47,037 bases of DNA from positions 1 through 47,037 of the forward strand of contig DASUTC010000259.1 of assembly GCA_036374795.1 (NCBI GenBank), read 5' to 3'. The notes under the pieces are model-generated. The model was not told where the DNA came from. It worked only from the letters and a program-made list of their open reading frames with translations, and did no database searches. Every line of letters begins with the position of its first letter. Position 1 is the stretch's first letter. A program made the position numbers and the translations under genes. Below, piece by piece: positions 1 to 7,917 of the stretch. The DNA is from Herpetosiphonaceae bacterium. Lineage in GTDB: Bacteria; Chloroflexota; Chloroflexia; Chloroflexales; Kallotenuaceae.

Positions 1-28
1 CAGCAAGGCTGAGTTCGTTGGCATCGCG

Positions 29-37
29 TGGTACAAT
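29..37 (+). promoter_or_regulatory. extended -10 promoter of the Fur-family gene
   Basis: TG at 29-30, one base, then TACAAT at 32-37 forms an extended -10 element. No good -35 is visible. Transcription would start near 44, downstream of the GTG at 28, which argues against using that codon as the start. Confidence 0.45.
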
Positions 38-78
38 TTCAGGTACCGAATGACTTGCTGAACGGTAAGGATGGCACT

Positions 79-513
79 GTGGGCTGGACGGAGCGCGTTG
101 TCGAACATTTAGCGGACGAGGGCCACCGGCTGACGGGGCCGCGCCGGGCGATTCTTGAGCATATTTTACGCTACAGCGCGCCGTTTACGGCTGAGGAGCT
201 GCTGGCGGATCTGCAAGCGGCCAGGATTCACGTAGGCCGGGCCACGGTGTACCGCACGCTGGAGCTGCTGCATAGCTACCAGTGGCTAGGGCTGGTGCAT
301 CGTCCGGAGGGCGAGCACGGATACGTGGTGGCCGAGCCTGGGCACCAGCATCATCTGGTCTGCCGCCAGTGCGGGCATGTGATCGCGTTTCAGGGCTGCG
401 AGCTGGAAAAGCTGCTGGGCGGCCTGGCGGAGCGGCTCAATTTCCGCATCGAGGGCCACTGGCTGGAGGCGTTCGGCGTCTGCCGGGCATGCCAGATGAC
501 GGCCTCTTCCTGA
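79..513 (+). CDS. Fur-family metal-dependent transcriptional regulator
   Basis: A metal-sensing repressor of the Fur/Zur/PerR family. An N-terminal winged-helix DNA-binding half ends in the typical ATVYRTLELL helix. The C-terminal dimerisation half begins with the metal-binding stretch GHQHHLVCRQCGHV. From the chosen start, His89/91/92 fit the regulatory site, and the CxxC pairs at 95/98 and 135/138 fit the structural zinc site. The frame is open from GTG 28, but an extended -10 covers 29-37, and AAGGA at 67-71 lies 7 nt before GTG 79, so 79 is preferred (144 aa, normal for the family). No target gene is identifiable next to it, so the sensed metal (Fe, Zn or peroxide/Mn) cannot be decided. 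Confidence 0.88.
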   Translation: MGWTERVVEHLADEGHRLTGPRRAILEHILRYSAPFTAEELLADLQAARIHVGRATVYRTLELLHSYQWLGLVHRPEGEHGYVVAEPGHQHHLVCRQCGHVIAFQGCELEKLLGGLAERLNFRIEGHWLEAFGVCRACQMTASS

Positions 514-598
514 TTCACGCTCAAGCAACCTTTTGGCAATCCCTTTGATCCCTTCCAGGCACCAGGAATCGTCGAGTGTCCGCGCCAGACTCCGAAGC

Positions 599-1099
599 CT
601 ACGCCTCATCGACGGCTGCGCGCAGACGGTCGAGCTGTGTGTGCAGCGCGCTGCGATCGGTTTCACGGCTGATCGTCGCCGAGATATGCGCGCCGATCGT
701 CTGATTCAGCCGCGCTACCTCAGCGTCGAGCCGCTCCAGAAGCGCGTCGCGCGTATCGTCCTGGGCATGATACAGCTCCCAGTAGACATCGTCCATCACG
801 TTGCGCAGATCGTTGCGAAAGCCCTCCAACCAGCGCGCGTCGTCTGAGCCGGGCGTGAGATGCCGCTGCATATCGGCCAGGCGCTCCTGAATCGCCAGCA
901 GCGCCTCGAACGGCGCGGTCGCCGTCACCTCAGGCTGCCAGGCCGGACGCGGCGGCTGTTCCGGTGGCGCGGGCCGGAGTGCTGGCCGCTGCCTCGATCG
1001 GCTGTAGGAGAGTAGCGCTGCGGCGATCAGCAGCAGGCAGATCAGCAGCAAAAGACTGAACAGGCACCAGGGATTCTCGAAGCTCAACAGCAAGCGCAT
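599..1099 (-). CDS. single-pass membrane protein of unknown function
   Basis: A 166-aa protein with one N-terminal transmembrane segment (about residues 12-32, rich in Leu and Ile), then a Pro/Arg-rich linker and a charged, probably helical C-terminal half (about 65-166). That half could be a coiled coil facing the cytoplasm. AAAGGA sits 7 nt before the ATG. I do not recognise a family. It is transcribed away from the cystathionine-enzyme gene and ends towards the Fur-family gene. The frame has ordinary codon use with no internal stops. Confidence 0.7.
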   Translation of the reverse strand: MRLLLSFENPWCLFSLLLLICLLLIAAALLSYSRSRQRPALRPAPPEQPPRPAWQPEVTATAPFEALLAIQERLADMQRHLTPGSDDARWLEGFRNDLRNVMDDVYWELYHAQDDTRDALLERLDAEVARLNQTIGAHISATISRETDRSALHTQLDRLRAAVDEA

Positions 1100-1138
1100 A
1101 CCATCATCCTTTCGTCGGCTGGCTGGAACGAAGTGGCG

Positions 1139-1147
1139 TGCTATAAT
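1139..1147 (+). promoter_or_regulatory. extended -10 promoter (TGcTATAAT)
   Basis: TG, one base, then consensus TATAAT at 1142-1147, about 118 nt upstream of the trans-sulfuration gene. The -35 region is weak. A second, poorer candidate, TATAAC, lies at 1234-1239, closer to the gene. Confidence 0.5.
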
Positions 1148-1265
1148 CGCAGCGGCGACGATCTGCGCGGCAGCTCTATCATCGCCTAAGGTAGCCGCAT
1201 ACGCAGCGCCGGTCGTCGATCGTATACGCTAACTATAACGCGATGTCACACGCAAGGAGGCGTTC

Positions 1266-2456
1266 GTGGACTACGGTTTTTCAACACGGGCTATTCATGT
1301 CGGTCAGGAGCCGGAGCCGGGCACCGGCAGCGTGATCGTCCCGATCTTTCAGACCTCGACCTTTGCGCAGGACGAGGTTGGCGTTCATAAAGGCTACGAG
1401 TATTCGCGGACGGATAATCCCACGCGCACGGCGCTGCAAGCCTGCCTGGCATCGCTTGAGAACGCGAAGTACGCGCTGACGTTCGGCTCCGGCCTCGGCG
1501 CGACAACCACGCTGATGCTGACGCTCAAGGCGGGCGAGCATGTGATCTGCGGCGACGATGTCTACGGCGGCACCTATCGGCTCTTCCAGCGAGTGATGAC
1601 CGACCACGGGCTGCTCTTCGATTTTGTCGATATGTCGAAGCCGGAGGAGGTCGCGGCGGCGATTCGGCCTGAGACGCGCCTGATCTGGCTGGAAACGCCG
1701 ACCAATCCGCTGCTCAAGCTGGCGGACATTCAGGCGATCAGCGCGCTGGCCCGCCAGCGCGGCATCCTGACGGTCGTCGATAACACGTTTGCCTCGCCCT
1801 ACGGCCAGCAGCCGCTCGATCTGGGCGCGGACATCGTGATGCACTCGACGACCAAGTACATCGGCGGGCACTCCGATGTCGTCGGCGGCGCGCTGATGCT
1901 CTCCAACGACGAGGTCTACGAGCGGCTGAAGTTCCTGCAAAACGCGGCGGGCGCGGTGCCCGGCCCGTTCGACTCGTGGCTGACGCTGCGGGGCGCGAAG
2001 ACGCTGGCGCTGCGCATGCGCGAGCACGAGCGCAACGCGCTAGCGGTGGCGCAGTTTTTGGAGGAGCATCCTGCTGTCGAGCGGGTGATCTACCCTGGCC
2101 TGCCGAGCCATCCGCAGCATGAGCTGGCGCGGCGGCAGATGCGCTGCTTCGGCGGGATGGTTTCGCTGACGCTGCGCGGCGGCGAGGCGGCGGCGCGCGA
2201 GATGGTGCGGCGCACGCGGCTTTTTACGCTGGCCGAAAGCCTGGGCGGCGTCGAAAGCCTGATCGAGCTGCCGGCGGCGATGACCCATGCCAGCGTGGTC
2301 GGCTCGAAGCTTGAAGTTCCGGCGGGGCTGGTGCGGCTGTCGGTCGGCATCGAGGACGCGGACGATCTGCTGGCCGATCTGCGGCAGGCGCTTGCGGACG
2401 CGCCCACGGAGGATGTCGGAGCGGAGGCGTACGTGCCGACGCACTCGGAAGCATAA
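1266..2456 (+). CDS. cystathionine gamma-synthase / gamma-lyase family PLP enzyme
   Basis: A cytoplasmic PLP-dependent enzyme of the Cys/Met metabolism family (396 aa, full length), handling cystathionine or homocysteine-type substrates in trans-sulfuration. Visible family marks are YEYSRTDNPTR near the N-terminus, the substrate/PLP stretch ETPTNPLLK, VDNTFASPY, and the Schiff-base lysine Lys197 in HSTTKYIGGHSD. Synthase (metB) and lyase (mccB) cannot be told apart from these motifs, so no symbol is given. GTG start with AAGGAGG ending 5 nt upstream. The following TPM-domain gene starts 14 nt after its stop and probably shares the transcript. Confidence 0.92.
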   Translation: MDYGFSTRAIHVGQEPEPGTGSVIVPIFQTSTFAQDEVGVHKGYEYSRTDNPTRTALQACLASLENAKYALTFGSGLGATTTLMLTLKAGEHVICGDDVYGGTYRLFQRVMTDHGLLFDFVDMSKPEEVAAAIRPETRLIWLETPTNPLLKLADIQAISALARQRGILTVVDNTFASPYGQQPLDLGADIVMHSTTKYIGGHSDVVGGALMLSNDEVYERLKFLQNAAGAVPGPFDSWLTLRGAKTLALRMREHERNALAVAQFLEEHPAVERVIYPGLPSHPQHELARRQMRCFGGMVSLTLRGGEAAAREMVRRTRLFTLAESLGGVESLIELPAAMTHASVVGSKLEVPAGLVRLSVGIEDADDLLADLRQALADAPTEDVGAEAYVPTHSEA

Positions 2457-2469
2457 GAAGGAGCAAGCC

Positions 2470-3447
2470 GTGCGACGTGTGCAAATCTGGAGCGTGCTCG
2501 TCGGGCTGTGGCTGCTGCTGATCCTACCAGCGCTGGCCCAGGCCCCAGGCGTGCAGATCGAAGACCCGGATACCGTGCTGGGTAGTCAGGAGAGCGTGCG
2601 TCGGGCGGCGCAGCGGCTGGCCGACGAAGGCGCGCGGGTGATCGTCGTCGCGGCGGGACCATCGGCGGGCCAGACACCCAGCCAGGCCGAACAATTCCTG
2701 GATGCGCTTCTCGCGCGCAGGAACATCGCTCCGAACAGCGGCCAGCTCCAGCCGAATGATATTCTGCTCTATGTCGCACGCGACGCGCGGTGGACCTTGC
2801 TGCTCTACGGTCAGCGCTGGAAAGACAATCTCGATCCGGTCTTCCAGTCGATCCAGGTCGAGCAGATGAATCCTCGCTTTGCCAGCGGCGATCTCGCCGG
2901 TGGTCTGGTTGCGGGCCTCGACGCGGTGCGCACGACGATCAATCCGCCCGTGCCGACGGTGGTCTATCTACTCGGCGGGGCGCTGGTGCTGACCGTGATC
3001 GGTGTGGTGGCGGTGCCGCTGCTCAAAAAGCGTCGCGTCAGCGCGGATGCCCTGGCGGCGGCGCGCGAGCGCATGCAGCAGGCGCGCAAAACAGCGGGCG
3101 CGGCGATTGCCGATCTGGATCGTCTGGTGGAGCAGGCGCAGGCCAAGGCGGAGTACGATCGGATCAGCTATAGCCAGGGCAACATCGAGCGGCTGCAATC
3201 GCTCCAGGCGAAGGGCATCCAGCTTTTCCACGAGGCGCAGGACGCATTCGCGGCTGGCGACGATCAGCAGGAGGCCAAGGCCGTGCTCGCCATCGCCGAC
3301 TACGACGCGATCAGCGCGCACTACGCCCGCGCCCAGGAGATCGCGCGGCAGGCCAGCGCGGCGATTGGCGAGGCTGAGTCGCTGCGCGCTCAGTTCGACG
3401 CGCAGGGCACGCCCAACACCGGCCCGACGACGCGGCTGCGCGAGTGA
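2470..3447 (+). CDS. exported TPM-domain membrane protein
   Basis: The frame is open further upstream inside the previous gene, but AAGGAG lies 6 nt before GTG 2470, and translation from there begins with a signal peptide (VRRVQIWSVLVGLWLLLILP, then ALAQA). The protein is 325 aa. Residues about 30-150 resemble the TPM domain (ILLYVARDARWTLLLYGQRW, then GDLAGGLVAGLDAV), found in bacterial envelope and photosystem-repair proteins. A transmembrane helix lies near 158-180, followed by a long charged, Ala/Gln-rich, probably coiled-coil cytoplasmic tail. Its exact role is unknown. It lies directly behind the trans-sulfuration gene, with no functional link that I can see. Confidence 0.75.
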   Translation: MRRVQIWSVLVGLWLLLILPALAQAPGVQIEDPDTVLGSQESVRRAAQRLADEGARVIVVAAGPSAGQTPSQAEQFLDALLARRNIAPNSGQLQPNDILLYVARDARWTLLLYGQRWKDNLDPVFQSIQVEQMNPRFASGDLAGGLVAGLDAVRTTINPPVPTVVYLLGGALVLTVIGVVAVPLLKKRRVSADALAAARERMQQARKTAGAAIADLDRLVEQAQAKAEYDRISYSQGNIERLQSLQAKGIQLFHEAQDAFAAGDDQQEAKAVLAIADYDAISAHYARAQEIARQASAAIGEAESLRAQFDAQGTPNTGPTTRLRE

Positions 3448-3486
3448 GCCTGTCGCGCTGATCTGCTTGAAGGTCGTTCAAAGTAC

Positions 3487-3517
3487 AAGCGTGGTCCCTG
3501 TGAAAGGGGCCACGCTT
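3487..3517. terminator. hairpin terminator between convergent genes
   Basis: An 8-bp perfect stem (AAGCGTGG with CCACGCTT), extended by CCC/GGG, around a short loop. It stands between the stop of the TPM gene and the stop of the convergent acetyltransferase gene. There is no long T-run on either side. Confidence 0.6.
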
Positions 3518-3543
3518 GCGTGTGCAGCCACGACAGCGGATCT

Positions 3544-4107
3544 TCAGGCGTTGCTCTGCGCCGCATGCATCGCCCGGTACTCGTCTTCGAGCATGCCCAT
3601 GACGATGGAGTCGTGGTACGTGCCGTCGAGGTAGAGCACCTCGCGCCGCACGCCCTCGCGCCGAAAGCCGAGCTTCTCGTAGACGTGCAGCGCGCGTGGA
3701 TTGAACGCAAAGACCTCAAGATCGACGCGGTGCAGGCGTAGCTGGTCGAAGGCGTAGCCGAGCATCAGGCGCATGGCCTCGCTGCCGTAGCCCTGCCCGG
3801 TGTAGGGCGTGCGAATCCCGATGCGAATGTTGGCCGAGCGATTGGTCGTGTCGATTTCATTCAGCACCACCTCGCCAATCAGATCGCTCGTATCGTGCGG
3901 GACGATCGCCAGGTCGACACGATCGTCGCGCTCCGCGATCGTCGTGATCCAGCGCTCGGTCTGCTCGCGGGAAAAGCCCGTGGTCTGCGTCCCGGTCAGG
4001 CGCAGGCCCTCCTCGTCCTGCATCAGCGCGAGGTAGGCATCGATGTCGTCGAGCCGGATCGGGCGTAGCGTGATGCGTGTGCCGCGCAGCGTAGGCTTGG
4101 TGGTCAT
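3544..4107 (-). CDS. GNAT-family N-acetyltransferase (RimJ/RimL type)
   Basis: A 187-aa acetyl-CoA-dependent acetyltransferase of the Acetyltransf_3 group. Motif A is seen as RIGIRTPYTGQGYGSEAM, which supplies the pyrophosphate-binding Q-G-x-G. The motif B region NPRALHVYEKLGFRREGVRR and a closing strand, YHDSIVMGML, complete the domain. The frame is open back to 4182, but a complete promoter (4154-4182, minus strand) lies inside that extension and GGAG precedes ATG 4107, so the shorter start is used. The substrate (ribosomal protein N-terminus, amino acid or drug) cannot be told from sequence. Confidence 0.87.
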   Translation of the reverse strand: MTTKPTLRGTRITLRPIRLDDIDAYLALMQDEEGLRLTGTQTTGFSREQTERWITTIAERDDRVDLAIVPHDTSDLIGEVVLNEIDTTNRSANIRIGIRTPYTGQGYGSEAMRLMLGYAFDQLRLHRVDLEVFAFNPRALHVYEKLGFRREGVRREVLYLDGTYHDSIVMGMLEDEYRAMHAAQSNA

Positions 4108-4153
4108 ACCACAGTCTCCAATAGCCGCAATGTAGATCTCACGAGCGGCTGGT

Positions 4154-4182
4154 GTTATACTCCGCGCGTGCATACGTGTCAA
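4154..4182 (-). promoter_or_regulatory. sigma-70-type promoter of the acetyltransferase gene
   Basis: On the minus strand, TTGACA (4182-4177), 17 nt, TATAAC (4159-4154). It overlaps the stop codon of the upstream nitronate monooxygenase gene. Transcription would begin near 4147, giving a leader of about 40 nt before ATG 4107. Confidence 0.75.
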
Positions 4183-5258
4183 TCGAACGTTGCCAATCTG
4201 CGCACGACCGCCTCGGCTTCCCTCGCCAGCCGCGCGATCAACTCGGCGGCGGATTGACGGCGGGCAAGGCGGAGGCCCTGGCCGGCCCAGAGCGAAAGGT
4301 AGTCGGCCCGGCCCTGGCTGGCGGCTGCGCTGCGCATCGGTCGCGTCAGCGCATTCTGGATCGGATACGGCAGAATCGCCTCGGCGGTGCTCTCGGCCTC
4401 GTGCATGAAGCGGTTGACGATGCCACGCGCCGGACGACCGGAGAAGGCCCGTGTCAGGCTCGTCTGGTGCTCGCCCGCCTGAAGGATCGCCGCCTTATGC
4501 GCTTCGGGAATGCCCGCCTCGTCGCAGGTCAGGAAGGCGGTGCCCATCTGGACGGCGCTCGCGCCAAGCGCCAGGGCCGCCGCAATGCCACGGCCATCCA
4601 TGATCCCGCCCGACGCGATCACCGGCACTGTCACCGCATCGACGACCTGCGGCACCAGCGCGATCGTCCCCACCAGCCCAGACTCGAAGTTAACCGCGAA
4701 TGTGCCGCGATGCGCGCCTGCCTCGCTGCCCTGCGCGACGACCGCATCGACGCCTGCCCCCTCTAGCGCGCGGGCCTCATCGACTGTCGTCGCCGTTCCG
4801 ATCAGGAACATGCCGCGCGCCTTGATCGCCTCGATGGCGGGTGAGGGCAGGATGCCAAACGTGAAGCTGAAGACTTCCGCGCCGCTCTCAAGCGCCGCCG
4901 CGAGCTGCCCATCGAAGGGCTCGATCGCCCAGGTTGGCAGGCCGGGCGGCGGCAAGCTCAGCTCCGCGTGGAACGGAGCCAGCAGCGCAAGCGCCGCGCT
5001 CGCGTCCGCTGGCGGATCGGGCGCGGGCAGCGGAGCAAAGAGGTTGATGCCGAAGGGCCGCGATGTGCGCGCGCGCACCTCACGCGAGATCTCAGCGATC
5101 TGGGAGGGCGTGAGATACGCCGCGCCGATCGAGCCGAGCGCGCCCGCCTCGCAGACCGCCGCTACCAGCTCGGCGGTCGTCGCGCCGCCTGCCATCGGTG
5201 CCTGGATGATAGGATGCGACAATCTCAGCCGTCGCGTCAGGATGGTCTGGAATGGCAT
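4179..5258 (-). CDS. nitronate monooxygenase (2-nitropropane dioxygenase family)
   Basis: An FMN-dependent TIM-barrel enzyme that oxidises alkyl nitronates, 359 aa, the usual length. Family marks are the N-terminal PIIQAPMAGG loop, AQGSEAGAHRG (FMN/catalytic His region), IASGGIMDGRGIAAALALGASAVQMGTAF (FMN phosphate binding) and the closing NRFMHE region. AGGAGG stands 6 nt before ATG. The family also contains enoyl reductase-like members (FabK), so nitronate as the true substrate is family knowledge, not proof. The downstream acetyltransferase has its own promoter. Confidence 0.88.
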   Translation of the reverse strand: MPFQTILTRRLRLSHPIIQAPMAGGATTAELVAAVCEAGALGSIGAAYLTPSQIAEISREVRARTSRPFGINLFAPLPAPDPPADASAALALLAPFHAELSLPPPGLPTWAIEPFDGQLAAALESGAEVFSFTFGILPSPAIEAIKARGMFLIGTATTVDEARALEGAGVDAVVAQGSEAGAHRGTFAVNFESGLVGTIALVPQVVDAVTVPVIASGGIMDGRGIAAALALGASAVQMGTAFLTCDEAGIPEAHKAAILQAGEHQTSLTRAFSGRPARGIVNRFMHEAESTAEAILPYPIQNALTRPMRSAAASQGRADYLSLWAGQGLRLARRQSAAELIARLAREAEAVVRRLATFD

Positions 5259-5311
5259 AGATCGCCTCCTCTATGATCGGTTTGCAACGGGTGTGCGGCT
5301 GCGCCTGCGGC

Positions 5312-5678
5312 TCACAGCTCGTACCCCTGGCTGATCCAGTAGTGCCAATCCTCAATCGCCTGCTGTGTCTGCGGATCGATCTTCATGCCTTTGAGCTGCG
5401 CAAGCGGCACGGCGACGTCACGGCGCTCCCAGCGAACGACGACAAACATCTCGTGGTCGCATTCGTCTTCGGGTGCCATGCCCGTGACTTTGACGTTATC
5501 GCCAACTCGGAGCGGAGAGATCGCGCTGGGTGATGCAGGTGGCCGCGAAGGGAAACTGCAAGTTTTCTTCGAGGTAGTAGTACCAGCCCATAGCCTGCTC
5601 TTCCGGGCCGTAGGCATCGACAATAATGTCCATCGCGATCCGCTCTTCGCGCGCTTCGTCTCGTGGCGTCCTCGGCAT
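5312..5678 (-). pseudogene. CcbP-type calcium-binding protein gene, frameshifted
   Basis: Two overlapping minus-strand frames together give one complete protein of the CcbP calcium-binding family. The first encodes MDIIVDAYGPEEQAMGWYYY to FAATCITQR. The second continues ISPLRVGDNVKV to IEDWHYWISQGYEL. The switch falls at about 5515-5523, in a CGCG stretch. Two extra bases (CG) there would restore one 122-aa frame. Start ATG 5678 follows AGGAG with 8 nt spacing. The remainder of the frame is clean and family-like on both sides, so this is either a recent 2-bp deletion or a sequencing error. Confidence 0.75.
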
Positions 5679-5925
5679 ACGGCGTGCTCCTCGATAGCTC
5701 ATCTATCACAGCTTCGCTGCTCTTGTGCAGGGGCAGCATACTACACCTGCCGCGTGTGGAGCAACGCGCTGTGGATGCCCAGGCGGGTACAAGGGAGCGA
5801 GCTAGCGCTGATCTGCTCCTTTCTCGGCAGTGCCGGGTTTAATCCAAAGCGCGGGCAAATCCCGTACTGTTAAGAATGAAGTATGTTACAGACTGTTCGC
5901 ACAGGCTGATGCGGGAGTTATATCC

Positions 5926-6624
5926 ATGAGTTCCACTCCTCACCCAACGTGGGAAACGCACGCCCGATCGCACGCCGCAGAGCGCAAGCCGCTCCTGCGC
6001 GGCTGGTCGCACGCGCTCGCCGCGCTGGCCGCCGTGGTGGTGACGATTATTTTGCTCATAGAGACACACACCGATCTGCTGCGCTTTCTTTCGCTGCTGA
6101 TCTTTGGCCTGAGTATGATCTGGCTCTACCTCGGCAGCGCCGTGTACCACATCGGCAGATGGCAGGGTCGTCGCCATCAAGTGCTGCGCGCGCTCGATCA
6201 CGCCAATATCTTTCTGCTGATCGCAGGCACGTACACGCCGATCTGCGTCAACGTGCTGACCGGCTCGCTGCGCATTACGGTGCTGACTCTCGTGTGGACG
6301 GTGGGGCTGACGGGCGCTCTCGCGACGGTGCTGATGCTGCGGCTGCCGCGCTGGGTTTCGACGGCGCTGTATCTGGGCATGGGCTGGGTTTCGCTGATCG
6401 CGCTGCCGCAGCTTGTGCAGCTCTTGCCCTGGCAGGCGATCACGATGCTGGTTGCCGGCGGCGTGCTCTATTCGATCGGAGCGGTGATCTATGCGCTCAA
6501 GCGGCCCAATCCGCTGCCGCGTATCTTCGGCTTCCACGAGATTTTCCATCTCTTCACCATCGCGGGCGGCGCGGCGTTCGTGGCGCTGATCTGGATCTGG
6601 GTGGTGCCGTTCCCCCGCGTGTAG
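5926..6624 (+). CDS. hemolysin III / PAQR (YqfA, TrhA-like) membrane protein
   Basis: A 232-aa integral membrane protein with about seven hydrophobic segments. The conserved metal-site motifs of the hemolysin III/PAQR family are visible: SAVYH after the second helix, DHANIFLLIAGTYTP, and HEIFHLF before the last helix. In other bacteria these proteins are linked to membrane fluidity and homeostasis rather than haemolysis. The frame is open upstream, but GGGAG lies 8 nt before ATG 5926 and the first hydrophobic segment follows at about residue 25. It is a monocistronic unit closed by a strong hairpin. Confidence 0.88.
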   Translation: MSSTPHPTWETHARSHAAERKPLLRGWSHALAALAAVVVTIILLIETHTDLLRFLSLLIFGLSMIWLYLGSAVYHIGRWQGRRHQVLRALDHANIFLLIAGTYTPICVNVLTGSLRITVLTLVWTVGLTGALATVLMLRLPRWVSTALYLGMGWVSLIALPQLVQLLPWQAITMLVAGGVLYSIGAVIYALKRPNPLPRIFGFHEIFHLFTIAGGAAFVALIWIWVVPFPRV

Positions 6625-6653
6625 CCCGCGCCTTGCCACGTTCGATCGGAATG

Positions 6654-6681
6654 CAAACGCACCCGCTCCTGGGTGCGTTTG
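6654..6681. terminator. strong hairpin terminator
   Basis: An 11-bp perfect stem (CAAACGCACCC pairing with GGGTGCGTTTG) around a 6-nt loop, 30 nt after the hemolysin III stop and before the convergent phosphatase gene. The A/T-ended stem could act in both directions. Confidence 0.7.
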
Positions 6682-6777
6682 TGGCGTTGATGAGGTTTGC
6701 GTCGATGGTGTGGGTCAGGGTATCGCGGGGAGCAGCTTGTTGGTCGAGCCGTGATCTACGGCTCCGCCACGTTAGCT

Positions 6778-7497
6778 TTAGCTGCTCAGCCGCTCACGCA
6801 CTGCTGCCAGATCGTCGTCGCTCAGGCCGCCTGAGCGCAGGTAGGCGGCGACGTCGAGCGACGCCAGCGTTGCGAGGATCGCGGCGCGGGCAGAGGTCTG
6901 CTTGCGCCTGAGCAGCGCCTCGATGATCGGCTCCTGGTCCTCCTCTCCCAGCGCGGTCCAGCGCGGTCGCAGGCGCACATTGCTCAGCTCGTAGTCGGCG
7001 GCGATGTCCTCAGGCGCGACGCCGACGAGCGCCAGCAGCAGCAGCGTGATCAGTCCGGTACGATCGCGACCGATGCCGCAGTGGATCACGACGCCACCCG
7101 GCGCGGCGCGGGCGATGGCAGCCACGGCGGCAGCGCAGCGCTCCGGCTTGCGCTCAAGGAAGGGCAGATAGTACAGCGGGCTGCCATCGAGTCCGTTGTC
7201 CCAGCAGTAGTCCCAGAACTCGGTGTCTGCGATGTCGTCCAGCGGCATATGCACCGTGGTTAGACCATTCGGGCGTGGCGCGGTGTCGGACCCAAGCTCG
7301 TGGTCGTTGCGCAGGTCGATGATCGTGCGGATTCCGTGGGCCTTCAGCGCTGCCCAGCCCGCTGCCGTGAGCTGGTTGAGGCTATCGGCGCGCACGACGG
7401 CACCCCGCCGGGTGCGACGACCATCGCCGGTGCGGATGCCGCCGAGATCACGGACGTTGAAGCAGGCGTTCCAGTCGAGGTTCCGATCGGGTATCAC
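6778..7497 (-). CDS. tyrosine phosphatase (Y_phosphatase3 / LipA-like)
   Basis: A 239-aa dual-specificity or tyrosine phosphatase. The P-loop HCGIGRDRTG carries the catalytic Cys and the phosphate-binding Arg. The N-terminal NVRDLGGIRTGDGR and RGAVVRADSL motifs are typical of the bacterial Y_phosphatase3 family. The frame runs back to TTG 7533, but AAAGG lies 7 nt before GTG 7497, which is taken as the start. A candidate minus-strand -10 (TATAAT at 7634-7629) lies about 130 nt upstream. Substrates may be phosphotyrosine or phosphoinositide, and the neighbours give no hint. Confidence 0.85.
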   Translation of the reverse strand: MIPDRNLDWNACFNVRDLGGIRTGDGRRTRRGAVVRADSLNQLTAAGWAALKAHGIRTIIDLRNDHELGSDTAPRPNGLTTVHMPLDDIADTEFWDYCWDNGLDGSPLYYLPFLERKPERCAAAVAAIARAAPGGVVIHCGIGRDRTGLITLLLLALVGVAPEDIAADYELSNVRLRPRWTALGEEDQEPIIEALLRRKQTSARAAILATLASLDVAAYLRSGGLSDDDLAAVRERLSS

Positions 7498-7700
7498 AGG
7501 CTCACCTTTAACGAGTCTGGAAGTTTTCCACAAACAGGTACAGCATGATCGTTGCGAGCAAGCGTGCGCCTAAGAGCATCACGCCCAGTTGGTGTGTCAT
7601 GCTCGTCTCGTTGAATGCATTGTTCAGCATTATAGCGTGGCGGGCAAGCGCAATGGTTAATCTATCCGCAATGCGTACCGGCTTTGCTCGCCTTCAGATA

Positions 7701-7729
7701 TTGACCATTTTTAATTTTTCTCGTATAGT
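7701..7729 (+). promoter_or_regulatory. sigma-70-type promoter of the amidase gene
   Basis: TTGACC (7701-7706), exactly 17 nt of T-rich spacer, TATAGT (7724-7729). Transcription would begin near 7736, so the repeats at 7744-7912 would be part of a leader of about 180 nt. Confidence 0.7.
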
Positions 7730-7743
7730 CTGCGTAGGACACA

Positions 7744-7912
7744 GTTTCGAGTTTCGGGTTCCAAGTTCCGATCTTCGGGCTTCGAGTTGAGGCCCACACC
7801 TCCCGGCCTGGCGGCCCCTGGTGTGCCCAGAGGTCGCCCGTTCTTGGTTCTCGGTTCTCCCTCTTTGTTCTCGGTTCTTCCCTTTGTTCTGGCATTTGGT
7901 TCAGGGAGGTTT
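7744..7912. repeat. 7-bp-period arrays flanking a palindromic core
   Basis: This accounts for the 420-bp gap between the phosphatase and the amidase. A first array of six heptads (GTTTCGA, GTTTCGG, then variants) runs from 7744 to about 7788. A core at about 7790-7836 contains CACACC...GGTGTG arms and GTGCCCAGAGG. A second, looser array (GTTCTTG, GTTCTCG and similar) runs from about 7837 to 7912 and ends just before the amidase ribosome-binding site. No convincing gene lies in this gap. Confidence 0.7.
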
Positions 7913-7917
7913 CAGGC

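Noticed and set aside
5385-5873. A plus-strand open frame opposite the CcbP gene
   Set aside because: It is the antisense of the frameshifted CcbP gene, whose minus-strand translation matches a known family in both frames.
7545-7790. An 81-codon plus-strand open frame between the phosphatase and amidase genes
   Set aside because: It overlaps the amidase promoter and the heptad repeats, has no ribosome-binding site, and its composition is not protein-like.
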